A DNA stretch of 64,000 bases from assembly GCA_963712835.1 (NCBI GenBank), contig CAVQJJ010000006.1:310001-374000 (forward strand), in the 5' to 3' direction. The notes beneath the pieces were generated by a model that saw only the letters and a list, made by a program, of their open reading frames with translations, had not been told where the DNA came from and did no database searches. This DNA comes from DATARH01 sp963712835 (GTDB lineage Bacteria; Pseudomonadota; Alphaproteobacteria; ATCC43930; CGMCC-115725). Position numbers and translations under genes: made by a program. This document shows positions 16,714 through 25,005 of this stretch, one piece after another (within the stretch, counting starts at the first letter, position 1; each line of letters starts with the position of its first letter).

Positions 16714-17349
16714 TCAGTTCCCCAGCGAAATCTCCATCCCGCGCTTGGTCGCTGGGCGGGCCATCAGCTCGTCGTACCAGCGCTTGACGTTGGGGTAGTC
16801 CTTCAGATCGACCTGGTGCCGCTCGTGTCGCCAGGCCCAGCCGAGGATCGCGAAATCGGCGATCGAAACCTCGCTGCCGGCGGCGTATTTGGCTTCGCCG
16901 AGCCGCTTGTCGAAGACGCCGTAAAGCCGGTGCGTCTCCTTCATGTAGCGCTCGAGTCCGTATTTGCGGTCGGTCTCGTCCTTGACCGCCAGAAAATGGT
17001 GCACCTGGCCGGGCATCGGGCCAAATCCGCCCATCTGCCACATCAGCCATTCGAGTACCGGCACCTGCTTGCGCATGTCGCCCTTGGGCCAGAACTTGCC
17101 GGTCTTCTCGCCGAGATAGATGAGGATCGCCCCCGACTCGAAAATGCTGATCGGCTGGCCGCCCGGCCCGTCAGGGTCGACGATGGCGGGAATGCGGTTG
17201 TTGGGGCTGATCTTGAGGAAGGCCGGATTGAACTGCTCGCCCTTCGAGATATTGACCGGGTGAACCGTGTAAGGCAGGCCCATTTCCTCGAGCGCGACCG
17301 AGATCTTGCGGCCGTTGGGGGTGCCCCAGGCGTGGAGTTCGATGGCCAT
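16714..17349 (-). CDS. Glutathione S-transferase, Nu-class (YfcG/YghU-like)
   Basis: A 211-residue cytosolic GST. The N-terminal thioredoxin fold has WGTPNGRKISVALEE, with the Thr-Pro-Asn loop that binds glutathione or its disulfide in YfcG/YghU relatives, NNRIPAIVDP and the FESGAILIYL helix. The all-helical C-terminal half has WLMWQMGGFGPMPGQ, typical of this subgroup. Probably a disulfide-bond reductase or peroxide-active enzyme. First gene of the minus-strand run ending at 14113. Confidence 0.92.
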   Translation of the reverse strand: MAIELHAWGTPNGRKISVALEEMGLPYTVHPVNISKGEQFNPAFLKISPNNRIPAIVDPDGPGGQPISIFESGAILIYLGEKTGKFWPKGDMRKQVPVLEWLMWQMGGFGPMPGQVHHFLAVKDETDRKYGLERYMKETHRLYGVFDKRLGEAKYAAGSEVSIADFAILGWAWRHERHQVDLKDYPNVKRWYDELMARPATKRGMEISLGN

Positions 17350-17489
17350 GTGATGTGGTCTCCTGTGCTGGCTGGCGGCAGCATTGCCGGGGGCCCGGCG
17401 GGCTGTCCAGAGATCATCTTATTATCGGGAGGCTCCACCTCCTGATATCCACCTACTATCGCCGCCATCAACAGGGCCGCGAACCGCCT

Positions 17490-17842
17490 GCACCGGTCGG
17501 CTGACTCTCCATTCCGCTAGCCGATTGCGGGCAGAAGATCACGATGTCGTTCACGCGCTGGATGCGGGACAGGTAAGGCATCGGATCGCAAGATTTTTGC
17601 GCGCTGCCAGGGAGCGCCGTATCGTTGTCACCTTTGATCTTGATTTTGGCGAAATCGCTCAAAACGCTCATCAGCGACGAGCGGGGGTCATTTTGTTCCG
17701 CCTAAAACGAGCGGGTCGGTCATATTTATGGGACCGCCTCAGCGTCGCCATCGCCGAAGCGGGCGAAGCGCCGGAGGAAGGCGCTATCGTGTTGGTCGAA
17801 GATGCGCGCATCCGCGTGCGCCGAGAAGAGGGGCAACCATGA
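17490..17842 (+). pseudogene. DUF5615 PIN-like toxin-type gene, damaged
   Basis: The C-terminal part is a clear DUF5615 (PIN-like) protein: RRIVVTFDLDFGEIAQ, AGVILFRLKRAG and IVLVEDARIRVRRE. Upstream, RLRAEDHDVVHALDAG is in the same frame. The conserved block between them (KASDRKIFA, 17575-17601) is present but in a different frame, so the gene has two opposite frameshifts. No start codon or N-terminal LLDxN motif is visible. Such genes usually pair with a DUF433 antitoxin; none is recognisable upstream. The stop overlaps the ATG of the carboxyltransferase. Confidence 0.6.
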
Positions 17843-19401
17843 GCTGGCAGCCGGAACTCGACGAGCTGCGCGAGCGCGAGCTTCTGGCGCGCGAGCTGGG
17901 CGGCGCCGACAAGGTGAAGCGCCAGCATGACGCGGGCAAGCTCACCGTGCGCGAGCGCATCGATGGGTTGGTCGACGGCGGCAGCTTTCACGAGATCGGC
18001 GCGATCGCCGGCAAGGCCGAGTATGACGCGCAAAACAATCTGAAGGAGCTGGTGCCGGCCAATTGCGTGTTCGGCCGGGCGCGGATCGACGGGCGGACGG
18101 TGGTCGTGGTCGGTGACGATTTCACGGTGCGCGGCGGCTCGGCCGACGCGACGATCCGCGAAAAGCCACTGATGGCCGAGCAGATGGCGCATGATTTGCG
18201 GCTGCCGATCATCCGTATTATCGAAGGGTCGGGCGGCGGCGGCTCGGTCAAGACGATCGAGACGACCGGCCGCGCCAACCTGCCCGGCCGGGTCAACTCG
18301 GCGTTGCCTTATTACTTCACGACCACCAACCTCGGCCGCGTGCCGGTGGTGGCGCTGGGGCTGGGGTCGGTCGCGGGGCTTGGCTCGGCGCGTTTGGCGT
18401 CGTCACACTACTCGGTGATGACCAAGGAGACTTCGGCGATGTTCGTCGCCGGGCCGCCGGTGGTGAACGCGCTCGGCCGTGAGCAGCTCGACCGGTTCGA
18501 GCTTGGCGGCTGGGAAATCCAGACGCGCTGCGGCGCGATCGACCACGCGGTCGACACCGAGGAAGAGGCGTTCGACGCGACGCGGCGGTTCCTCTCCTAT
18601 TTGCCGTCCTCGGTCTACGAGCTGCCGCCGAAAACCCCGCCGACCGACGACCCCGAGCGGCGCGACGAATTCCTGTTCGGCGCGATCCCGCGCGACACCC
18701 GCAAGGTCTACAAGATGCGGCCGATCGTCGAAGCGGTGGTCGATAAAGGCAGCTTCTTCGAGATGGGCCGCATGTTCGGCCGCGGCATGATCACCGGGCT
18801 GGCGCGGCTCGACGGCGTGCCGGTCGCGGTGATGGCGTCGGACCCGTTCTTCTACGGCGGCGCGTGGACCGCCGATGTCTGCGACAAGATCATCCGCTTC
18901 GTCGACCTCGCCGAGACCTTTCACCTGCCGGTGCTCTATCTCTGCGACTGCCCCGGCTTTCAAATCGGGCTCGAGGCCGAGAAGGCGCAGACCATCCGCA
19001 AGGGCGTGCGGGCGATGGCGGCGGTCAACCAGACCACCGTACCATGGTGCACCTTCCTGGTGCGCAACGTGTTCGGCGTCGCCGGCGCGGTCAACCAGCC
19101 GGCGGGGCGGTTCTCGATCCGCTATGCGTGGCTGTCGGCGCGCTGGGGGTCGCTGCCGCTGGAGGGCGGGATCGAGGCTGCCTATCGCGCCGAGATCGAC
19201 GCCGCGCCCGACCGCGACGCCAAGATCGCCGAGATCGATGAGCGGCTGCAAAAGCTGCGCTCGCCGTTCCGCACCGCCGAGACATTCTGGGTCGAGGAGA
19301 TCATCGACCCGCGCGACACGCGCCGCCTCGCGGTCGACTTCGCACGCCTCGCGGCGCGGGTGCTCGAGCCGGGCGAAAGCAAGTTCTGCATGCGGCCGTG
19401 A
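17839..19401 (+). CDS. Acyl-CoA carboxylase carboxyltransferase (beta) subunit
   Basis: A 520-residue biotin-dependent carboxyltransferase of the propionyl-/methylcrotonyl-CoA carboxylase type. Both crotonase-like halves are present: GKLTVRERID, IIEGSGGGGSV and GLGSVAGLGSARLASSH in the N half; DPFFYGGAWTADVCDKIIRF and LCDCPGFQIGLEAEK in the C half. A GAGGGG site precedes ATG 17839. No biotin carboxylase or biotin carrier gene is near, so its partner must be elsewhere or it has taken another role. The acyl-CoA specificity cannot be told. Confidence 0.9.
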   Translation: MSWQPELDELRERELLARELGGADKVKRQHDAGKLTVRERIDGLVDGGSFHEIGAIAGKAEYDAQNNLKELVPANCVFGRARIDGRTVVVVGDDFTVRGGSADATIREKPLMAEQMAHDLRLPIIRIIEGSGGGGSVKTIETTGRANLPGRVNSALPYYFTTTNLGRVPVVALGLGSVAGLGSARLASSHYSVMTKETSAMFVAGPPVVNALGREQLDRFELGGWEIQTRCGAIDHAVDTEEEAFDATRRFLSYLPSSVYELPPKTPPTDDPERRDEFLFGAIPRDTRKVYKMRPIVEAVVDKGSFFEMGRMFGRGMITGLARLDGVPVAVMASDPFFYGGAWTADVCDKIIRFVDLAETFHLPVLYLCDCPGFQIGLEAEKAQTIRKGVRAMAAVNQTTVPWCTFLVRNVFGVAGAVNQPAGRFSIRYAWLSARWGSLPLEGGIEAAYRAEIDAAPDRDAKIAEIDERLQKLRSPFRTAETFWVEEIIDPRDTRRLAVDFARLAARVLEPGESKFCMRP

Positions 19402-19409
19402 TCGGCCGT

Positions 19410-19494
19410 CATTGCGAGGAGCGCCGCGACGAAGCAATCTTGTGCGGTAGAGGGCCAAGGCGGATCGAGATTGCTTCGCTCCGCTCGCAATGAC
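19410..19494. repeat. REP-like element, family A (copy 2)
   Basis: Inverted ends CATTGCGAGGAGCG and CGCTCGCAATG with internal GAAGCAATCT and GATTGCTTCGCTCCGC, as in the copy at 5981. It fills the gap between the carboxyltransferase and MaoC genes and ends 16 bases before the MaoC start. Confidence 0.85.
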
Positions 19495-19510
19495 GCTAAG
19501 GGAGAAACCG

Positions 19511-19966
19511 ATGCTGGAAGTCGAACGCGGGGCCGATCTCGTGGGCTATAAGGGCAAGGAGGTCGGCGTCAGCGACTGGTACGAGGTTACCCAGGACCAG
19601 ATCAACAAATTCGCCGACGCGACCGGCGACCATCAATGGATCCATGTCGATGTCGAGCGCTGCAAAAAGGAGATGCCGGGCGGCAAGACGATCGCGCATG
19701 GCTGGCTGACCTTGTCGCTGGTGCCGCGCCTCGCCTCGACGATCTACCGGGTCAAGCACCGCTCGCGCGGGATCAATTACGGCGCCAACCGGGTGCGCTT
19801 CACCGGCCCGGTGCCGGCCGGATCGCGCATCCGCCTGCGCCTGACGATCAAGGACGTCGAGAAGGTCGAGGGCGGCGTGCGCGTCACCAACGAAGGCCTG
19901 ATGGAGATCGAGGGCGGCTCGCGCCCGGTGCTGGTCTCCGAGACGATCGGCATGGTCTACGATTGA
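19511..19966 (+). CDS. MaoC-like (R)-hydratase
   Basis: A 151-residue hot-dog fold protein of the MaoC/NodN type. ATGDHQWIHVD supplies the catalytic Asp and His of the hydratase-2 motif, and GKTIAHGWLTLSLVP and GINYGANRVRFTGPV are standard. It likely hydrates an enoyl-CoA. Start at ATG 19511 behind AGGGAG; an upstream ATG at 19490 lies in the repeat. It follows the carboxyltransferase and is followed nine bases later by the AA_synth gene, suggesting one pathway. Confidence 0.9.
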   Translation: MLEVERGADLVGYKGKEVGVSDWYEVTQDQINKFADATGDHQWIHVDVERCKKEMPGGKTIAHGWLTLSLVPRLASTIYRVKHRSRGINYGANRVRFTGPVPAGSRIRLRLTIKDVEKVEGGVRVTNEGLMEIEGGSRPVLVSETIGMVYD

Positions 19967-19975
19967 GAGGCTTAC

Positions 19976-20521
19976 ATGCTCGACATCCGCAAGATCGTCA
20001 CGATCCGCGAGGTGACCTTCTCCGAGCTCGGTCATGCGCCGCCAAAGCCGGTGGTGCGGGCGATCGGGCTGGCGGTGTTCCACAACCCGTTCGCCGGCAA
20101 GTATGCCGAGGATTTGCGGCCGCTGTTCGAAGCGGGCGCTGAGCTCGGCGAGCGGCTGATGCCCGAGCTGGTGAAGATGCTCGGCGGGCCGGCGGTCAGC
20201 TACGGCAAGGGCGCGATCGTCGGCGTTCAGGGCGAGATGGAGCATGGCGGCGCCTGCGTCCACCCGATGCTCGGCCGGCCGATGCGCGCCGCGATCGGCG
20301 GCGGCAAGGCGGTAATCTCGTCAAACGTCAAGGTCGCCCCGCCCGGCGCCAGCATCGACATCCCGCTTGGACACAAGGACGATTCCTGGTCGTTTGCCCA
20401 TTTCGACACGGTGACCGTGACCATCGCCAATTCGCCGCGGCCGCACGAGATCATGGTGGCGATGGTCATCGCCGATGGCGGGCGGCTCAACAATCGCTGC
20501 GGCGAGGCGCCGATACGCTGA
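19976..20521 (+). CDS. Amino acid synthesis family protein (AA_synth)
   Basis: A 181-residue member of the AA_synth family (PF06684), structurally known but of unassigned reaction. Typical features are AVFHNPFAGKYAEDL, a central YGKGAIVGVQGEMEHGGACV, KAVISSNVKVAPPGASIDIP and DSWSFAHFDTVTV. Family members are often next to amidohydrolases or CoA-ester enzymes; here it is behind a MaoC-like hydratase with a nine-base gap. No function is claimed. Confidence 0.85.
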   Translation: MLDIRKIVTIREVTFSELGHAPPKPVVRAIGLAVFHNPFAGKYAEDLRPLFEAGAELGERLMPELVKMLGGPAVSYGKGAIVGVQGEMEHGGACVHPMLGRPMRAAIGGGKAVISSNVKVAPPGASIDIPLGHKDDSWSFAHFDTVTVTIANSPRPHEIMVAMVIADGGRLNNRCGEAPIR

Positions 20522-20546
20522 TATTTTTAGCCCTCGGACGCCGGGC

Positions 20547-20622
20547 GGCGGACATCCGTCCGCCTCGCCCCCGCCAAGCCCGCGGGCTTCGCTTCGCTCT
20601 CACTGCGCGCCTCTCGGCGCGC
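20547..20622. terminator. Tandem GC hairpins between convergent operons
   Basis: Two stems, GGCGGAC/GTCCGCC (20547-20564) and GCGCGC/GCGCGC (20605-20622), occupy the 133-bp gap between the convergent AA_synth gene and the YqjE-like gene. Neither has a T-run, so bidirectional Rho-assisted termination is only a suggestion. Confidence 0.4.
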
Positions 20623-20654
20623 GGCCGCCGTGTGCCGGGCCGCGCCGACATAAT

Positions 20655-21080
20655 TTAGTGCTTGAAGAGGCCCATGACCGTTTTGCGCAGCTCAGGCACG
20701 GCGCCGACCGCGAGGCCGGCGGCGAGCGCCGCACCCATCGTGCCGTAGGGGTGTTCGCGGGTGGTGTTGACGATCTGCTGTGCCGCCAGCGCGCCGAGAT
20801 CGGCGGCTATCCCGTTGGTGACGCCGTTGACGCGCGTCGACGCGGTCGTCGCCGGGATCGCCGGCCGGCGGCGGGGGTGCAGCGCCCCGCGGGCGGTCAG
20901 CCCGAGCAGTCCGACCAGCACCAGCCCGGCAAGGCCGGTCAGTCCGGCCGCGCCGGCGGGCGGGATATTTTCCGACTCAATCCACAGCCTCAACGCGTCG
21001 CCGAGAAACCACATCGTCACGGCGAGCGCGATGAGCGCGACGACACCCGCCGCGACGGCTATGGCAATGCGAGTCACCAC
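20655..21080 (-). CDS. Small membrane protein, YqjE/holin-like
   Basis: A 141-residue protein with membrane segments near residues 4-27 (IAIAVAAGVVALIALAVTMW) and 43-62, and a third hydrophobic stretch near 117-127 (GAALAAGLAVG). The C-terminal EHPYGTMGAALAAGLAVG resembles the end of DUF883 proteins. Starts with GTG 21080, three bases after the stop of the DUF883 gene, so the pair mirrors the yqjD-yqjE arrangement of enterobacteria. Role unknown; ribosome or membrane association is known only for YqjD relatives. Confidence 0.7.
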   Translation of the reverse strand: MVTRIAIAVAAGVVALIALAVTMWFLGDALRLWIESENIPPAGAAGLTGLAGLVLVGLLGLTARGALHPRRRPAIPATTASTRVNGVTNGIAADLGALAAQQIVNTTREHPYGTMGAALAAGLAVGAVPELRKTVMGLFKH

Positions 21081-21083
21081 GGG

Positions 21084-21368
21084 CTAGCCGCGGCGCGCGT
21101 TGAGCAGCATGCCGAGCAGCAACCCCGTGGCGAACGACGCGAGCGCCGAGGCAAACGGTCGCTCCTCGATCTCCTGGGTCACGTTCTGCGCCTGGCGCCG
21201 CACCTCGCCCCACATCTTCTCGGCGGAGTTCTGCGCCTTGTCGCTCGCTTGTGCATAGCCGTTGCTGGCGAGGTTGCGCACGTCCGTCGTCATCTTGGCG
21301 AAATCGGCGCGCAGCTGCTGAAGGTCGGCCTGCAGGGCCGTAAAGTCGGTTTCCATCGATGCCGCCAT
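21084..21368 (-). CDS. DUF883 (YqjD/ElaB) family protein
   Basis: A 94-residue protein with a long amphipathic helix (LQADLQQLRADFAKM to VRRQAQNV) and a single C-terminal membrane anchor (FATGLLLGMLL) after ERPFASALAS, the standard DUF883 layout. YqjD and ElaB of E. coli tether ribosomes to the membrane in stationary phase; whether this one does is unknown. Start at ATG 21368 behind AGGGAG. First gene of a two-gene operon. Confidence 0.85.
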   Translation of the reverse strand: MAASMETDFTALQADLQQLRADFAKMTTDVRNLASNGYAQASDKAQNSAEKMWGEVRRQAQNVTQEIEERPFASALASFATGLLLGMLLNARRG

Positions 21369-21429
21369 GGCGCAGCTCCCTGGTTGCGGACGTGTACACA
21401 ACGCCGTCCGCGACCAAAGGTTTCAGGAG

Positions 21430-22407
21430 TTAACCGACGAGCACCGCTTTGCCGATGACTTTGCGGTCGATTACCGCCTGGACCGCGTCGGCCGCGCGCT
21501 CCAGCGGGAAGCGGTGCGAGATGCGCGGCCTGAGCTTGCCCTGCCCGGCAAGCTCGACCAGCAGCTTGGTATTGGCGCGGCCGATTTCGGGCTTGTGTTC
21601 GGTCGCGCCGCCGAGCCGCACGCCGATCACTTCGAGGCATTTGATGAGCAGGTAGTTGGTGCGCGGCGTCGACGGCCCGCCGCCGAGAAAGCCGAGCACC
21701 AGGATGCGCCCGCCGAACGCCAGGCAGCGCAGCAATTCGTCGAACACATGCGCGCCGATCGGGTCGTAGCAGATATCGACCCCGTCATGCGCGCCGGTGA
21801 TCTCCTTGACCCGGTCGCGGAAGCCCTCGCGGTAGTCGATCGCGTAATCGGCGCCTTCCTCGAGGCAGGCTTGGCGCTTTTCCTCGGTCGAGGCGGTGGC
21901 GATGACCTTGGCGCCAAAAAGCTTGGCGACCTGGATCGCGGCGATGCCGATGCCGCCAGCGGCGCCGTGGATCAGCACCCAATCACCGGCCTGGAGCCGG
22001 CCGCGCTGAACGAGCGCGTGATAGGCGGTGTGGTGGGCGCCGCGAAACACCGCCGCCTCCTCGACGCTCATGCCGGCGGGGATCGGGTCGCAATCCTCTT
22101 CCTTGGAATTGGCGAGCGTGCTGAAGGCGCCGAGGCGCATCCGGTTCATCACCGGGTCACCGCGCTTGAAGCGCGCGACCCCAGGCCCGACCGCGACCAC
22201 CTCGCCCGCCGCCTCGTTGCCGGGGATGAAGGGCGGTTCGGGACGGAACTGATATTTGCCGGCGAGCATCAGCACGTCGACATATTGGACGCCGCGCGCC
22301 GCGATCCGCACCTGCACTTCGCCCGGCCCCGGTGGCGGCGGGTCGGGCAGCTCGCGCAGCGCCAGCACCTCGGGCCCGCCAAACGCCTCGCAGACAACCG
22401 CTTTCAT
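21430..22407 (-). CDS. NADPH:quinone oxidoreductase-like medium-chain reductase
   Basis: A 325-residue zinc-independent medium-chain dehydrogenase/reductase. MKAVVCEAFGGPEVLAL, VQYVDVLMLAGKYQ, GNEAAGEVVAVG and the NADP-binding IHGAAGGIGIAAIQVAKLFG are typical. Reduces quinones or enoyl substrates in the cytosol. Start set to ATG 22407, where family similarity begins. Its start is four bases after the stop of the GNAT gene, so the two are co-transcribed. Confidence 0.92.
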   Translation of the reverse strand: MKAVVCEAFGGPEVLALRELPDPPPPGPGEVQVRIAARGVQYVDVLMLAGKYQFRPEPPFIPGNEAAGEVVAVGPGVARFKRGDPVMNRMRLGAFSTLANSKEEDCDPIPAGMSVEEAAVFRGAHHTAYHALVQRGRLQAGDWVLIHGAAGGIGIAAIQVAKLFGAKVIATASTEEKRQACLEEGADYAIDYREGFRDRVKEITGAHDGVDICYDPIGAHVFDELLRCLAFGGRILVLGFLGGGPSTPRTNYLLIKCLEVIGVRLGGATEHKPEIGRANTKLLVELAGQGKLRPRISHRFPLERAADAVQAVIDRKVIGKAVLVG

Positions 22408-22411
22408 CCGG

Positions 22412-23350
22412 TTATCTCCAATCATCCAGCGCGTAGACGTCCGGGCGACTGTAGCCGGGTTCGTTCGGGCGGTGCATGGTCACGACATTGTGGAAGGCGC
22501 GAAAGCCGCGCCGCGCCATCCCGCTATAGGCGTCGGCACGTCCCGCATTGACGCCGCCGAGCACCTTGCCCATCCCGACCGATGTGGCGAGCGCGCTCGC
22601 GGCATCGAGCAGCGCGGCGAAGCGGTCGCCCGCGCCGTGGCCTGAACGCGCCGCGCCGAACTTGATGAACAGGGTGTCGGCGCCAGCCTCGCTTGCCGGC
22701 CCCCAATGACAGACAGCAAAGCTGGCGAGCCGGCTCGGGCCATCCCACAGCAGTAGTGAATCGCCGTGGCCGCGCTGTGCGTTGCTACGCATCTCGGCGC
22801 GCAGGTCCAGGCCTGGGTAAATCTCATCGGTAAGGACATAGCTCGCCGCCTCGGCAGCCTCCCGCCCGTCGGGGGCGAGCGCCGAATAGCGCGAATTTTC
22901 AGGCAAGGTACCGGGCGTTGCCGGCGCCGTCATAAGCGGGGTCAAAAAGCGCGGGTGAAAGCCGAATTTCTGATAGAGATGAATGTGCTTTGTGCTCTGC
23001 GGGAAGGTGCAGAGCCCGGCATGGCTCAGCCCCCATTCCCCGAACACATCGGACACCGCGGCAACAAGCGGCTGCGCGAATCCGCGGTCCCAGAAATCCG
23101 GGCGGATCGACAGCGGCCCGAAAAACCCGACGCTGCCCCAGCGCGTCGCGAAGTTAGACCCGGCGAGCTGGCCATCATGGTCGATCGCGAAGGATCTGAC
23201 ATGCTCGGCGCCATGTCGCCCATAGATATAGTCGAAATCGGTCCAGAAATTATCGAGGTCCGGAGCGCCCATGAATGTGCCGAAGGCGTGCCGCATGATG
23301 CGCTGCGCCTCTTTGAGGTCCGATTCAGCCATTGGTCGTGCAGTGGGCAT
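22412..23350 (-). CDS. GNAT-fold acetyltransferase
   Basis: A 312-residue protein with an N-terminal GNAT domain (MPTARPMAESDLKEAQRIM; LSIRPDFWDRGFAQPLVAAV as the acetyl-CoA loop) and a C-terminal half that looks like a second, degenerate GNAT fold (SGHGAGDRFAALLDAASALA). The substrate is unknown. Start chosen at ATG 23350, the first Met in keeping with GNAT similarity; the upstream in-frame sequence is not conserved-looking. Leads the operon with the reductase. Confidence 0.8.
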   Translation of the reverse strand: MPTARPMAESDLKEAQRIMRHAFGTFMGAPDLDNFWTDFDYIYGRHGAEHVRSFAIDHDGQLAGSNFATRWGSVGFFGPLSIRPDFWDRGFAQPLVAAVSDVFGEWGLSHAGLCTFPQSTKHIHLYQKFGFHPRFLTPLMTAPATPGTLPENSRYSALAPDGREAAEAASYVLTDEIYPGLDLRAEMRSNAQRGHGDSLLLWDGPSRLASFAVCHWGPASEAGADTLFIKFGAARSGHGAGDRFAALLDAASALATSVGMGKVLGGVNAGRADAYSGMARRGFRAFHNVVTMHRPNEPGYSRPDVYALDDWR

Positions 23351-23424
23351 GTTCAGATCCTCCCCTGTTCGCCCTGATGCTATCGCCCTGCCGCTTTGAC
23401 GCGCAACCGCCGCGGCGCGAGCGA

Positions 23425-23442
23425 TTTTTGCCGTGGCAAAAA
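23425..23442. promoter_or_regulatory. 18-bp palindrome between divergent genes
   Basis: TTTTTGCCGTGGCAAAAA is a perfect 8-bp inverted repeat around GT. The two-base centre is too short for an RNA hairpin, so it suits a dimeric repressor or activator site. It lies 75 bp from the GNAT start and 127 bp from the first liv binding-protein start. Confidence 0.45.
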
Positions 23443-23568
23443 ATGCGAGAACCACGGATAGTTGAATGACAAGGCCTAAGCGTTCGAAAATTTCTGCCGG
23501 CAAATTGATAATCGAGTCCTCGCAGGTGCACGAAGCGCGATGCGAGGGCCGTGAACAGGGAGGCTCTG

Positions 23569-24771
23569 ATGCGTCTGCGTCACTATCTGGGAATGCTCGC
23601 CGCCGCCGCGGCGAGCGTGCCGTTGGCTGCCTCGGCGGCCAATTCGATCAAGATCGGCTTTCCGATCCCGATGTCGGGCTTTGCCGCGGTCTATGGCGTG
23701 CCGATCTCGAAGGGCGCCGAGATGGCGGTCGCCGAGATCAACGCCAAGGGCGGCGTGCTCGGCCGCAAGCTCGAGCTGCTGGAGCGCGACAGCAAGGCCA
23801 ACGCCGACGAAGCGGTGCGCCTCTCGCGCGAGCTCATCATCAAGGACAATGTGGATTTCCTCGTCGGCACCCTGACCTCGGCCGAGGCCCCGGCGGTGTC
23901 CACCGTCGCCAAGGAGAACAAGATCGTCTTCATCGCGCCGGCCGCGGAAACCACGATGCTGACCGATCCGCAGCATATCCATCCGTACATCTTCCGCATC
24001 GCCACCAATACCGACGTGGAAGGGTCGGCCGGCGCCACGGAGATGGCGAAGTGGAAGAACGTGAAAACCGTTGCGACGATCTCGCCGGATTACGCCTATG
24101 GCCACGACGTCGAGGCGGCGTTCATCAAGGAACTCAAGAAGCTGCGGCCCGACATCACGATTGTCGACCAGCAATGGCCGAAGCTCGGCGAGCCCGACTT
24201 CACCGCCTTCATCACCGCGCAGATGAGCAAGAAGCCGGATGCGATCCATTGCTCGCTGTTTGCCGGCGATTTCGTCACCTTCTCCAAGGAGGCAGCGGCA
24301 CTCGGCTATTTTAAGGCGGTCGCCAACCGCGTGGTCGACGGCGCCGTCGTCGGCAGCACCGACGAGGCGAAGGCGCTCGGCAAAGATTATCCCTACGGGA
24401 TCATCGGCAATGCCTACGACCCGGTGATTTGGGGCGGCGGCAACGAGCCGCCCGAGCACAAGAAGTTCATCGCCGATCTGAAGAACTTCACTCATGAGGA
24501 CTTCGCGTCGAGCTGGTCAGTTATCGGCTACCAGTCGATCTATGCGCTGGCGGACGGGATCAAGAAGGCCGGCGACACCAAGTCCGACGACGTGTCGAAG
24601 GCGCTGGAGGGACTGACCTTCGACACGCCGGTCGGCAAGCGTAGCTTCAGCGTCAAGTCGCACGAGACCTTCGCCCCCGAATATTGGGGCGTGATGACCA
24701 AGGAGGCGAACTACCCGTTCGCCATCATCAAGGATCCGCAACTGCTGCCCGCCTCAACCGTGACGAACTGA
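23569..24771 (+). CDS. Branched-chain amino acid-type ABC substrate-binding protein 1
   Basis: A 400-residue periplasmic binding protein of the LivJ/LivK type. A signal peptide (MRLRHYLGMLAAAAASVPLAASAA) is followed by SIKIGFPIPMSGFAAVYG, EINAKGGVLGRKLELLERD and DNVDFLVGTLTSAEAPAVS. A GGGAGG site precedes ATG 23569; an ATG 18 bases upstream is less likely. The ligand may be an amino acid, amide or aromatic acid. A close paralogue follows at 25006, and permease and ATPase genes follow that. Confidence 0.93.
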   Translation: MRLRHYLGMLAAAAASVPLAASAANSIKIGFPIPMSGFAAVYGVPISKGAEMAVAEINAKGGVLGRKLELLERDSKANADEAVRLSRELIIKDNVDFLVGTLTSAEAPAVSTVAKENKIVFIAPAAETTMLTDPQHIHPYIFRIATNTDVEGSAGATEMAKWKNVKTVATISPDYAYGHDVEAAFIKELKKLRPDITIVDQQWPKLGEPDFTAFITAQMSKKPDAIHCSLFAGDFVTFSKEAAALGYFKAVANRVVDGAVVGSTDEAKALGKDYPYGIIGNAYDPVIWGGGNEPPEHKKFIADLKNFTHEDFASSWSVIGYQSIYALADGIKKAGDTKSDDVSKALEGLTFDTPVGKRSFSVKSHETFAPEYWGVMTKEANYPFAIIKDPQLLPASTVTN

Positions 24772-25005
24772 CGCCAGGGCAGGCATCGCCCGCGCCAAGT
24801 CATTGGCCGGGCGGTGCCGAAACCATCACGGGACGAACGCAACCGCCGCGCTCGGGCGAGCGGGTGATGAGTGCGCCTGCGGTAAATTCGCGCGGCAGGG
24901 TCGTGTTCTTGACACGGCTCGCCGGTGCGAACCATTGTCACGCGCTTCAAACGGATAAGAGTGCTTAGCCACGCTCCGCGGCGGCGCTTGTAGGGGAGGA
25001 AATTC

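Noticed and set aside
17384..17490. DUF433 antitoxin remnant in front of the DUF5615 gene
   Set aside because: A few residues (EIILL, then YPPTIAAIN after a stop) are faintly suggestive, but no helix-turn-helix or clear motif could be read.
24900..24960. Promoter with TTGACA at 24909 before the second binding-protein gene
   Set aside because: No acceptable -10 box lies 16-19 bp downstream; the match is probably chance.
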